From NCBI RefSeq assembly GCF_019112545.1, contig NW_025064914.1, positions 288,334 through 352,333 on the forward strand: a stretch of 64,000 bases of DNA, given 5' to 3'. The stretch is from Guyanagaster necrorhizus (taxonomy: Eukaryota; Basidiomycota; Agaricomycetes; Agaricales; Physalacriaceae). Below the pieces are notes generated by a model that saw nothing but the letters and a program-made list of their open reading frames with translations, made no database searches and was not told the DNA's origin. This document shows, one piece after another, positions 1 to 11,733 of this stretch (position 1 is its first letter; each line of letters starts with the position of its first letter). The position numbers and the translations under genes were made by a program.

Positions 1-54
1 TTGAGAGTTCATTCCTCATTCACTTCTCTTAGTCACTTAGCTGTTACCAAGCAC

Positions 55-1295
55 ATCAACAAAGACCAAGGAGCTGATACTATGAGAATACTAGTGGCCC
101 AAAATGGGCAATAACATCACTGCATATATCAAGGCATGTGAGGTTTGCCAGCAGGTCAAATCATCAACACAGGCTTGGGCTGCCCCACTTCATCCAAATG
201 AGGTTCCATCATCACCATAGACCCATATTTCTGTTGACATGATCACCAGATTACTGGACTGCAATGGCTATGATGCCATCATCATCATAGTCAACCATTT
301 TTCAAAAGCAATCATTCTGATCACTTACTCAACAGAATTGACTTCTGAAAAATAGGCAAAAATCCTGCATGATGAGGTCTATGCCAAATATGGCATGCCC
401 CAAGTGGTCATCTCAGCTAGGGGCCCACAATTCATTTCCAAGTTCTTAGATGACCTGTATTGCCTCCTGAACATCAAACATAATGCTTCAACTGCATACC
501 ACCCACAGACCAACAGCCAAACAGAATGGGCCAATCAAGAGGTAGAGAAATATCTCTGACTCTTTATAAACCATTGACAAGATGACTGGGTGGAGTGGCT
601 GGCTCTCACCACCTTTCAACATAATAACTGAATCCACTCAGCCACAGGAAAAATGCCATTCTTTATCAATTACAGCTGACATCCCAATGTTGTGCAAATG
701 GAATAGCACTGAACCACCATCCCCACATCCACTGACTTTGCCACTACAATGACAACAATTCACAAAGAAATGAAGACCACTCTTGAAAAGGCTGCAACCA
801 CTATGAAAAACCAATATGACTGGCATTGTCATCCCATGCATGAATACTCTATCAACAACAAGGTCTGGTTGGATATATCCAACCTTCATCTCCCATGTCC
901 AAAGTACAAATTAGCTGATAATTGCACTGGTCCATTTTCAGTGCTAGCCAAAGTTGGTGCCAGCACTTACAAACTCCAACTACTACCTATCTGAAAGATA
1001 CATGATGTCTTTAATAAGATATTGTTAACTCCATATATCACACTGGTATTTTCCAATCAAGAATGACTGCCACCTTTGCCTTCTGACCTCATTGATGATG
1101 AAGAACACTACAAAGTTGATCAAATTCTAAACTATAAACTATGGAAAATCAAAGCTAAAGGCAGGGGTATGACAACAACAGTTGATTATTTGGTCAGCTG
1201 GAAGGGTTATGGCTCTGAATCTAATCAGTGGGTAAATGAATAGCAGATGAATGCTGATGACACTATACAAGATTATAAATTATCCCTAAATTAAG
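55..1295 (+). mobile_element. Ty3/gypsy chromovirus integrase-chromodomain relic
   Basis: Conceptual translation gives the 3' part of a Ty3/gypsy pol. It has an integrase zinc-finger tail (CEVCQQ near 140), an integrase core with ISVDMI near 232, and STAYHPQTNSQTEWANQE near 490-540, then a C-terminal chromodomain near 1100-1245 (YLVSWKGYGSESNQW). The reading is interrupted by many stops, and no long open frame survives, so it is dead. The upstream RT/RNase H part lies outside the window. Several stops are TGA where chromoviruses usually have arginine, as expected from CGA to TGA decay. The order integrase, chromodomain, purine tract, LTR is canonical. Family identity is confident; the exact 5' limit is unknown because the element runs off the left edge. 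Confidence 0.9.
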
Positions 1296-1311
1296 CCATC
1301 AGGATGATGGT

Positions 1312-1327
1312 CTTAAGGAGGGAGTAA
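1312..1327 (+). other. Polypurine tract of the gypsy element
   Basis: A purine-rich run (core AAGGAGGGAG) lies directly before the first base of the LTR, where plus-strand priming occurs in Ty3/gypsy elements. Confidence 0.7.
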
Positions 1328-1787
1328 TGTTATGATTTTTTCATTTTTTCTTAGACTTAACCTCTATTTATGCTTAGTCAGAGCACTAGAACAAGTGCTT
1401 AGGACTGGAGAACAAAGCTTAGTCATCACAACTGGCCAAGTCCATTATTGTCTTTCAATCCAACAGCATTGCCCAATGACATACAATCATCCTTTTATGT
1501 ATAGTAACAATGCTCTAAGACAATGGGCACAATGGACTCAGAAACACACAATTAGTCATAGTATTATTAGCAAACTCTGTATGATATTTAAGACAGCTTG
1601 CTCTTGCTGAAAATCCCCAGCTTCAAGCTAAAGTTTATTTTCACATCACTTTCTCTTGAGCCAATCATTAAGGCCTTGATGCATCATGACTATCATTCAT
1701 ATCAGTGAACTCTAACAGTCTAATCTGAAGTGTGAGGTTCTGTTAGTTTATCATGTGTTTATAGTCACATGCAACTTGGGTTTAACA
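1328..1787 (+). repeat. 3' LTR of the gypsy chromovirus
   Basis: This 460 bp segment starts TGTTATG directly after the purine tract and ends TTTAACA, giving perfect 5 bp inverted termini (TGTTA/TAACA). It is CpG-free. Its interior is partly repeated downstream: the stretch with TATGCTTAGTCAGAG near 1369 recurs near 1824, and the CATGTG...TCACATG palindrome near 1752 recurs near 2190. That repetition supports the boundaries. Confidence 0.8.
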
Positions 1788-2226
1788 ATTTCCTTCTATT
1801 TTCTTTTCTTTTACCCCTCTTTATGCTTAGTCAGAGTGCTAACCTGGCACTTAGGACTGTGAGACAATCTTAGTCAGCACAACAACCATTGTCTCACAGC
1901 ATGAAGTGATGCCCTGACAACAGGACAATATTTCTTTTGTAGGTAACCACAATACCTCAGGACAACAAGTACTATAGCACAGACACTTACAATTAGCAGC
2001 AATATATTTAGCCCAGAGACAAATAGTATATAAGTAGCATAGTTGATGCCATGTATCTCTAGTCTTGAACTATCCTTTATCATACCATCCTACTTGAGTC
2101 AATTAAGCATTGACCTTAGGACATAACATCTCTAAACATATCAAGTGGACTTGAGCATGATTGTACAAATGCAATACAGTGCTTATTTACCATGTGTTAT
2201 TGATCACATGTCACTTAGGCCTAACA
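1788..2226 (+). repeat. Second, diverged LTR copy in tandem
   Basis: Related to the preceding LTR at a near-constant offset of about 440-455 bp (TATGCTTAGTCAGAG, the GGACTG...AGACAATC region, the CATGTG/CACATG palindrome) and ending CCTAACA at 2226. It abuts the first LTR and its own TGTTA start is not visible. It could be a relic of an LTR-LTR junction, or a solo LTR truncated at its 5' end. Confidence 0.6.
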
Positions 2227-5200
2227 CTTCACATAATAAAAAGTTTGCTATGCTCACTAAGCTAGTACTATGGTTACAAAGGCTGTTTAAATATCACATA
2301 CTTAGTATTAGTAAAAAGGTCATATAAGTAGTGTACAAAGGAAATTGGAGAGAGGGATCCAACAGAATAGAGACAAGCTATATGAAGACTACTCAACACT
2401 TATACTAAACTGTACAACCATGCAACATCCCTCTAATAGAACTAGTTATACAGACCACATATAGATCAATACCCTTTGACTGAGAGTGATATAGCATCTT
2501 GACAATCTTATGCTCTATCCAGAGGCTTGCATAAAACACTAGCAAACTTATTAATTCACAAAATATTGACTTGTCTTGCTTTATTCCCAAAAACATGAAA
2601 GAGATCTGCTGCCTTTGCATGTCATTCTTACACTCATCAGACCTAACAAAAGACTTTGAAGGATAACTAGATGACACTAACAATTTCTCTAGATATCACT
2701 GAAACTGCATATAGGATTTCAACATTAAAAGTTTGTGCTGCATATAGATTGCACCATCTAGTATCCAGATCCTTATGTGATATTTCTGTTATAGGAAAAT
2801 TCATGCACATACTGTGAGTCACTATAAACAACTCAGAGCCTCATACTCCTGTAGCCACCTCTTGCTACACTCTCCTTTGGAGATTAGTCACCACATGAAG
2901 GTATACAACTAGACTCACTTGGACCAGCCTTCAGATTCTGTGCCTTGGTTTCACTTACCAATATAGGTTTTATGTTTTCTGCCTGCAGAGACAGTTAACA
3001 AACAGCTTCTGGTTTATCAATGGATCTGGGCTAAATAAAATGCAAAGAACCAAAGCAGAGCAGTAGCATAGCTCAGTGATAATTACTGATGATAGTAGAA
3101 TGTGTTAAGCAAAAGGTCAGGCCTCCATCATTTCAGACACATGAGAGTAGCAGAGCATACATAGAATGCATGTGAGATAACTCTAAGAGGCCTGCCTAGC
3201 ATCAGCTTTAATTTCAACAATGATGCACATAGATCCTGTCTCATCAACCAAAGCCTGATTGGCCTTAGAAGGGTCTTGAGCACCTAGATAGGGTGGTATG
3301 ATAGTTAGAACATTGAAGCAGCAGAGATAATCAGAGACATATATTAAACAACAGACCTAAGAGAAAGATTGAGAGAAATCCTTATTCCTCTTGGGAGTGA
3401 GATTTCAGAAGGATATGAGCTTCTCTGGAATCAAGACTCAGTTGTAGGTTGGTGGGTAGCAAATTTGGCTGTAGCACTGCTAAATGCAAGTAAGAGATGT
3501 ACCTTATGTGCACTGCTCTCACAGGCTTGCACTGCTCACAATGTCCAACAACATAGATGGGACTGGTACTGCCTAATGTAATGAAAAAGTCAATGTAGCC
3601 TCAGAAGTGCATGTTCAATCCAGACTCAGACTACACTTACTGCAGCATTCACATAAACATAAATGTGAAAGAACATAAAAGGTGGCAACCTTGATGAACT
3701 TGAGAGTCAGGCCATGCAATGAATATAGGAGACTTGGCCTGAAATTTTCAATGAGGGTTCCACTGTAACTGGTGCAAAGATATTGCAACATGTTCAATGT
3801 TGTTATGCCACTGTCTGTCATCCTCGATGAGACACAACTTAAAGATTGAAATGACACAGTGATAGCCTGGCAAGCCACTTTATACATACTTGTTAGGCTT
3901 CCACTAACACTCACAAATCTCTAGCACTGCTTTCACCAGGGTCCAATTCTAGATGCTGAGTCTGAGTCTAGTTTCAATATAAAGGTATGATGAGAATGAT
4001 GAGATAAGCTATAGGGATTTCATGGAGAGGGATGAAGAGTTGTGGCTGGTAGATATAGTCTGCCATTGTGGTAAGAGTAGTTGCACCAGATAGTCAGATA
4101 GTGTAGTAGGTGTATTAAACCTTAGCTCAAGACTGGAGTACATCAGTGTGTACTACTATCTTATATACTGTCTGAAGAACCCTATGCTCTACAGGCAACT
4201 ATTGTCTGCTTTCCATGGCCTCTGCTCATTGTCTGAGATAACAATGACTATGCCCTTGCTTTTGTTCATTATTGTTGCTCTGCTATACCATCACTATGGT
4301 GAGTTTCTCATATGCCACAGTTTCTATTGTGTTCCAGATGTGGGATAGTGATGGTTACCACATTGTTCCTTGTCATCTTATTGTGCATCAATGAATAGGA
4401 TGTAGCCATGGTGTCATCATGTCTTCATCATCTTTTATAAGGTCAGCTTGGGGTTGAGATTGGTAAGCATCTGCTTACTAAGCATTGGCAGATCATGATT
4501 TAGGGGCAAAAATCATGACAATACTCACAGAACTCACACCAGCATATAAAGCCTGATACTCAGGATAGAGGTTATACTGGTAGTTGAAATGTTTGCTATT
4601 TTCAAACTCCACAAGATGACACCATCTGCTGAGCAGCTACCAACAGTGTAATATTGCTGACACATACCTCTAACATAGTGAAGCTCACTCAATATATAGC
4701 TCAACTGAGTCTTTAGAAAGCCAGAGCAATCTTTTCAGCAATGGGCCTAATCCTATCTAAAATGCAGTTATGAATATCATAAGAAAGATGCTACCAAATC
4801 AGTTATCTACCCAGTTTGAGCTCAGCTAAAGCTGAAATCTATTGGAGATTGACTTTCACAGTGCCAGTGTGATTGGATTTGGTCAATGAGCATGTTCAAC
4901 ATGCAGACATGAAGTGTATCAACAAGGCAGAAGAAAAAATGTATTGACAAATGAGGCATAATTGTGGTTAAGATTTCAACCCTTTCAGTATACTTTCCAC
5001 CCTGGGTTTCAGGATAACACAGCCACAAGTCCTAATGTGCATCATGTGACTACACATTGATGAGCCTTCTGGCTCTGTACACTCAGAATTCATGGATTTA
5101 AAGCACAGTTTTTCATCTCTGTCTCTTAGACAGGCTTTCCTGAAGTCTATTATTTCTATTTCAACTCAATTTCAATCAAAGAAAATAAGTTATTCTACTA

Positions 5201-7240
5201 ATATCTTCTCATTTCCCATCTCAGCATGCTATCACCAGACACATTTGATTGTCAATGCCCTATTAAAAGCCTCTGGAATGTCATAATCTAGACTCTGCAA
5301 TGCCATCACACTTGATTAAGCCATGATATCATGATTGTCACCATGCAAAGCCTAAATGACTGCCAACAAAGTACTTTATGAATAAATAAGTCAGCTGCAG
5401 TAATCTTTACTAAAGCTATTACTTCAATCCATCAGCAGAAGGCTGGCTTCATAAGGAATACAGAGAAAACCACTGCATAGCATTATAGGACAGTATTCTA
5501 TTACTACTGACTTTACTGCACTCCATCTAGTGTTAGTAAGGAAAAGACTAAGAATACTTTAAGTACTTTGCTAGCAGCATGAATTGACATGATAAAGACA
5601 AATGTAGTTTATGCCTTACTTACTAAATAATAATATAAAAAGTTAATAAAGTGGTAGAACTAAAAAAAAACAATACACAAAGATCTGACTCTACATATTT
5701 ACAGAAGCCAAAAAAATTCATAAGTTGCTCAGAAACACAACCACAATACACCACTAATTGATATTGCCTTACTCTTCTATTGAAGAACCCATTATATACT
5801 AGTTATTTGACTTTGTTCTTTTTACTTTACCACCTTAAGCACTGTCATATCTTTAGGTTTGATATCAGTGTCAACTGCAGGGCAGCATTCTTCTTGCAAC
5901 TGGAGAAGTACCTTTCCACACTTTCTTCACTGGAGCTAATAAAATTTCACTACTAGAATCTTACTTGCCTTACTTGCCTCATCAAAGAATATAATTTTCT
6001 TTGCTTACATGTAGAGCAATCTGTTTCTTCACTTGTGCATAAACCTTCATCTTCCTTCACTCACCCATAGAGCAACCATTTTCCTCACTCATCTACAGGG
6101 CCACCTCAAATCTTCACTCTCTTATAGAGCAACAGCATAATAGTTCACCACTGGAACTAAGTCTATATTACCTCAACTAGGTTAATAGATCATTATTTTA
6201 TGCTGCATTTAGGCACCCTGCAACTGCTGCCTCTCAATATCTCAAATTCCATGGTGCTTCAAGTGAATGAGGCTATGAAGAAGTTATTACTTGGTTCATT
6301 TACTTGGTGCTGAACTCATTGTTTGCTTCTGACCCACAATTTTTTGGTGCATTCACATATTTCAAATCTCAGATATAGTCATCAACAAGGACTCAAATCA
6401 AGATTTCAGTGTCAATCTTGGTATGGGCTGCAGAGAATCTGATGAAACCTAAATAACAGATAATGATAATTCTTTCTGTGCTGACCAAGAAGGTGGTTGT
6501 AGTATCAAATTTTTACCACTCAGTATTAATGTTGCTGGTTGAATCTCAAATTTTTGGCAGTCCAGGCCCTAAATGATTCTGTCATTATTGGTGAATATGA
6601 TGCCAATTCTTGCATGTGTATGTGCTGCAGACCTCTATTTTGTATCCAAAAAAGGATCATCCAGCAGGTAGTAGCCACTCTTCTGGGTTTTCCCCACTTC
6701 ATGTCCCATTTGTAGTAGGTTTTGCTCTGCCTGCAGTCATAAGTATCAGAGTCCATAAGTCAAAAACCAGGCTAGAGGAACAGGGAAAACATAGTGCTAT
6801 ACCTTTATGGAGATACAGGTTCATCAGTACCCATGTCCACTCACAGAACAAAGACAATGCTGAACCTTGTTCCTGATGGGTTCTGTCTGGCTCTCATTTT
6901 GATTATCATGCAATGAGCCATTGCTGCTTCTTTCCCTGGGTGAACATGGCTGAAAATCTCGATCCAGAACTGGTTCACAGGTTACAAAGTTTAAAGTCTT
7001 TCTTCAACTTGCATCATTGCAAGAAGACCCTGTGATGTTTTCCCCCACCTACATTCACTTCTGGATCCCTTCTATGATGGTCAGACAATTTATTTTCACT
7101 GTTATGCCTATTTCTTTTCTTACCTTTATTTTATTCCAGTGCCTCCAAGCCAAGAACTCACATATCAATCCCTGCACATTCTCTGGATACAAGGTGAAAA
7201 TGACAAGGCGGGATGACATCCAGCAGCACAAAAAACTCAC
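2227..7240. other. CpG-depleted degenerate repeat DNA, no recognisable gene
   Basis: Five kilobases of AT-rich, CpG-free sequence with stops in all frames. By eye I find only about two CG dinucleotides (near 3824 and 6960). No transposase, RT or host domain could be recognised. A weak degenerate repetition of a phrase like TAGAGCAAC occurs near 6010, 6066 and 6125. This is probably fully decayed transposon sequence continuing the block that starts at 1. Confidence 0.6.
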
Positions 7241-7378
7241 CTCACAGGCGAGGCTTTGGAAACACAGTCAGTAATCTTTTAGTTCCTTCCTCCTCCTTCT
7301 CTGACGAGGTTTCCGACAGAAAATATCCTTGTCTAATCACTGAGTCAAGTTGCCACTCCAACAACCTGCTCTTGGTCA

Positions 7379-7812
7379 TCACAATGGCAGTCTACTTCCA
7401 CAACTAACTTTCATTCCCTGATCAGGGTAAACACTACACTCTGGAAGGTAGCTCCAGCTTGTCCAATTGCACAATAAAGCAGGAGGAGTACAAGTGGGTA
7501 GCTCAGTAACCTCAAAGCCCACATTCAGGCCAAGCAGTGAGTCATCCAATGCTCCCTTCTCCATAATAGCTGTACTTACCACTGATCTCTCAGCCCCAAA
7601 GTCGAGCACCTTATGTGCTTCGACTGTAGACTGAGATACCATTGTTTCATGGATGCCACCAAACTCACTGAGCACAGACAAATTGAACACCTGCATAAAA
7701 AAATACAAAGCAGTAGCCACTGGCAAACCGACCTACCCAAGCCAGGCTGTGAAATCACAAGGATCAATGTTTTGGGTCCTTCACCGACACCACTCACCCC
7801 GCTCGATGACAT
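7379..7812 (-). CDS. Unrecognised spliced ORF fragment (weak)
   Basis: On the minus strand an ATG at 7812 is followed by a GTGAGT...TTCACAG segment. A GTAGGT...TTATGCAG segment comes next, then an open stretch containing EFGGIHETMVSQSTVEAHK followed by a GTAAGT. These look like real splice signals of the usual size for this genome. I do not recognise the protein. It sits at the edge of the CpG-poor block, where CG starts to reappear, so it may be the remnant of a host gene or a captured fragment. The exon joins are not proven. Confidence 0.2.
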
Positions 7813-10800
7813 ATTCTCCCCCCACTGCCAACCAGCAGGTTCCCACTCCCTCCCCAGGCTTCAGACAGACTATTTAGCTTATGCTGTTTGCTTACTATCA
7901 ATGTTTTTATTCCAGGGCTTGCTATAGTTATCTTCATTTGCTGTCTTTATGCTTCTACTGTCCTAAAATATACTCTTTATCGTGCTTTCTGACGTTCATA
8001 TGTATTTTGATTCTCCTTCTTAGTTGAATGCCAGTTCTCGTCGCTACTTATGCAGATAAATACACTTGTAGATCCCGATCACGATGACTATGCTGGCGTG
8101 GAATGGCGAATCCATTACACGCAAGCATAATAAACGTGAACGAGTCTGATTTTGCCGAAAGAGAAAGGTTAACAACTGCAGTAGAATATCAGGAACTTCG
8201 TGAATAATAAAAGAGCAAACGATTTCTTTCCCTTGCGGAATCATACACAATGTCAGTCCAATACGACTAAGTCAAGGTATGCGCACATACCGAACGAACA
8301 AGGTACCAAGAGATCGCCAACCATGAAGGCACTACAAATCTGAACAGGAAGATTTTCAATCAACGGCCGGTAGATCTGCATTGAAAGTACAACATATACG
8401 CACCTAGATAGCATACTCGGCGACGGGGGATAGACAAGTCACACCACGACAGGTTATGCTAGACAAACTGGAGGCAAGATGAGCTAAAATATAGATGGCC
8501 CGTAGAGATAAATACATTGACAGGAATATGCGAAGCCTAGAAATGGACCGCTGTCGGCGTGATAAGAGAGCAAAGGAACACGTTGTACGAACCCTAGTTT
8601 ATACCAAGATCCTAAGTTCGTTTATGAAGCACATTCACATACGTCAAGGACTTGATCACGACCCTTCGAGTGGCTGCAGAGATAATGTAGTCAGTGATAG
8701 ACGGTAATTACCACTACAATGGATGAGATATCTCCAAGACACAATCTGTCGTTCACCGTGTATTCAGATGGAGAAGGACTCGCGTAGTCGCCCAGAGGTG
8801 CTCTTCCTCAGTGATAAGCTATCTGAACGTCGAGTAAGTAGTCTTCGGCCAGATACACTGTGAATGGCAGACATACCTTTCGGCTCAACCCACCATATCA
8901 TTAGGAATATTCTTCGAATCCAAGGTAAACAGGCTATCCCGAATCTTGAGTGACAGACAAAGAAAATGGGGACGGCTCGACAAATCGACATGGGGATAAG
9001 AGGCACAGGGATTTTCAAATTCACCGATTTCCTTTTCTGCTACTACCATCATCCTTGGACCAAAATGTCGTACTCTCGATGGGATACCCTGGCGAGCGTG
9101 ACATTGCGAATTATCAGCTTCCTCCTCGATAAATAACGCAGAAAATTCAATCTAAAATCCGATGGTCAAGAAGATAGTCGATGGCCAGTGTTATCGTTGA
9201 GAATTCGGGAGAGCAAACCGGCGGGCTACAGGTATTTCGCTGGGGCTCTCATTGTGCAAGCCCTTCGTTGCTCACCATGGATGACGATGGACTATCAATT
9301 CGGTAGAATCTCTCCATCCGACAATGTTATCAGCCTTGCAGCGCCCTACCAGAAGGCCTCGATAATCTAGTTAAATAAATCCTTAGGCTCACGAGTGTGT
9401 CCGTTTATGCTTTCTTATTTCTTTTCTCAAGTGTACTGGTGCGCAGCTAGTGCATTTATTCGAAATCCGAGTATATCCGACCTGCCTTCAGCATCAGCAG
9501 AGGGCGAGGAGTCGACGCGTTATCCGAAAACGACAGTAAGACTTTCCAAGTCCAACCAAGAAATGGCCCTTCCTTCACCTACCACCATCACTACGCAAAC
9601 TACCCGCCTTTCATAATGGTTTCCACCCTAGAGATAAGCGTCGCCCTCCGTCGCGCCTTCACCACTCTATACCCGAAACAAGAGACGAAAGCCAGGACAT
9701 CTCCTGATAGAGAGAGGGCCAGATCTCTAGCCTGACGGACAAGACCAGTAAGCAGCAGCATCGCTTTCATGCATTCAAATCCCCACCTCTTTAGCAGCTG
9801 CACAGAAAAATTGCCCTTACAAAGAGAAGAAGGGATTTATCGCTGGTATGCAAGCCGGTCTCTCTGAAAGGCGTTTTGAACCAACAGTGGTATTTAGAAT
9901 CAGAAGGCCGAGCACCTTCCTTGGTGACTTCTTGTGTACAGAACCAGGAAGTTCAGACAACGCGTCGATCTCTTTTCCTTCTGCAGAGTATCTCTTTGAT
10001 GTCCTGTAGTTCGCTACACTACTTCAATTGTCCGGATGGGATTGTAATTGTATAATATGTGCGTTCTCGACTTTTCTTTTCTTTTCTTTCTCTTGTCTGA
10101 TGCTCGGACAGATTATTCTGTACGCATACTTGTCTATCCCTTCCTCTTTAATGCTATTATTATCAAACTCAAACATGCGCCGTTGGTTCATCGACGCTCA
10201 ATTATCTATGCAGGTGGTCGGTGTGAGAGAGACAGAGATCTGACCTTTTCAGTGCGGAAAAGGCGAGCCGGCCCGATGTCCATTATCCATTTCACCGTTG
10301 AAGAATCGGCAATCTTTGCATATTGTTTGGATGACGTTGTCCTTCTCAGCTCAATGACGACAAGCCCCCAAGCATCTCAAGAACAAGTTACCAAGCTCAA
10401 TGCTTGACTCAATATTCGCCACATTCAGGGATACCTTCTCTCTCACGTCGTCATATGCGTTTGTGTTGATTCGTCGGACAGATGGTAGTTCTCTGCAGCT
10501 CGAATTCAAGGCAGGTTGATGTTACTTAGTGGCACGGAAGCAACTCAGGTTCGTGGAATCACTTTTCTCATTTCTGGCGCTGATATTTTTTCAGGTTAAT
10601 CCCGTGAAACTGGACAGATAGAAACGTTGTTATAGAAGCCGAATCTCTTCGTGAGTAATGCGGTCCGATCTGAAAGATAATCACTTACATGCTCGATGAT
10701 GCGCTAGGACTATCATTGTCGAATCGACGAGAATTTCATCAACATACCAACCCGCCTTTGAGCTTGATCCTTGAAGTTCACCTCGACTAGGCCATCGGGG

Positions 10801-11080
10801 AAGCAACATTTCACAGATATTTTCCTTTCCTCCCGTTGAGAATTCTACACTATCATGCACCGGCGCCTGCATAGCTTGGCAACACAAATTTTGGGGCGTT
10901 TTGGCGCTACAATGTACGCGTATATCCCAGAATCAAATTTTGTCGTCTTAGGACCACTGGACGTCGCGGTTACTGGATATATGCATAATTGGGGAGGCAC
11001 TAAAATCTCAATGCAACTTCGCTAAAACTCTGGAAAACGTGAAATATCCACTGTACGAGCATAAAGGTTGTTTCCATCTA
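7813..11080. other. Intergenic DNA, no supported gene
   Basis: CpG content returns to normal here. Short open frames exist on both strands (for example 8495-8707, 10048-10407 and minus 10681-10887), but none shows a family motif or a consistent exon series. I see no gene I can support. Confidence 0.4.
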
Positions 11081-11131
11081 CGTATGTACTCTGTTCTTTT
11101 TGTCTTCTTCCTCCTAATGATGGCATTTTAG

Positions 11132-11501
11132 TCTTTACGTTTGCTAAATGCTAAGACTATCTGTTCTCTTGGCGATAACATTCCTCAACTTTGCTCTCAG
11201 GGTCGTTATACATCAGAGCCGCTTTATTGTATGCGATGCACAGAGGTCGAAGTGGCTGGCGCTTTCAAGTGCGTGTTGAAACTTGATGACGATCAGTCAC
11301 TCGTAGTGCTACCGGATGCCCTACTTGACGATTGTACTATATTCTTCCGATTCTTAAGGTAATTTGGGCCGTCTCGTCATGCAATACTTTTATCTAATCC
11401 ATTTGGGTAGCATGCTCACAGAAATCAGAACGCGTTCAACTCTTGACGCACATGGCCCGACCATCGTGGACCCGGTATTCATTAAGACGGTCTCTAAATA
11501 G
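11132..11501 (+). CDS. Possible small spliced gene, function unknown
   Basis: An open stretch 11132-11358 containing RYTSEPLYCMRC and EVAGAFKCVLKLDDDQ is followed by a 52 nt segment with GTAATT at its start and TAG at its end (11359-11410). It then continues in phase to a stop at 11501. A 50 nt GTATGT...TTTTAG segment with a CTAAT branch-like motif lies just upstream (11082-11131). No start codon could be joined convincingly through that upstream intron. I do not recognise the product, and it may be a relic. Confidence 0.25.
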
Positions 11502-11733
11502 CATTTCTCCGAAGTTCTCCTCAGCTGTATAGATTCTTGCCTTCCTTGGTATCTGCGGAACTTCAGTAATGATGCCGAGATTTAAGCACCTTCTCAGTAC
11601 CTTCTCAGATGCTCACGCGACTTCTTCAGTGAAGGCACTCGCGATTCCGATTATCGCCGTATCTCATGACACCACGGGAATGATCGTGATTCTTCCTTTA
11701 ACAAGCCATGACCTTGCCTAAGGTGCAGCTACC

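Noticed and set aside
6000..6140. Tandem repeat with TAGAGCAAC-like phrases
   Set aside because: Units vary in spacing (about 55, 29, 29) and sequence; too degenerate to call a repeat array.
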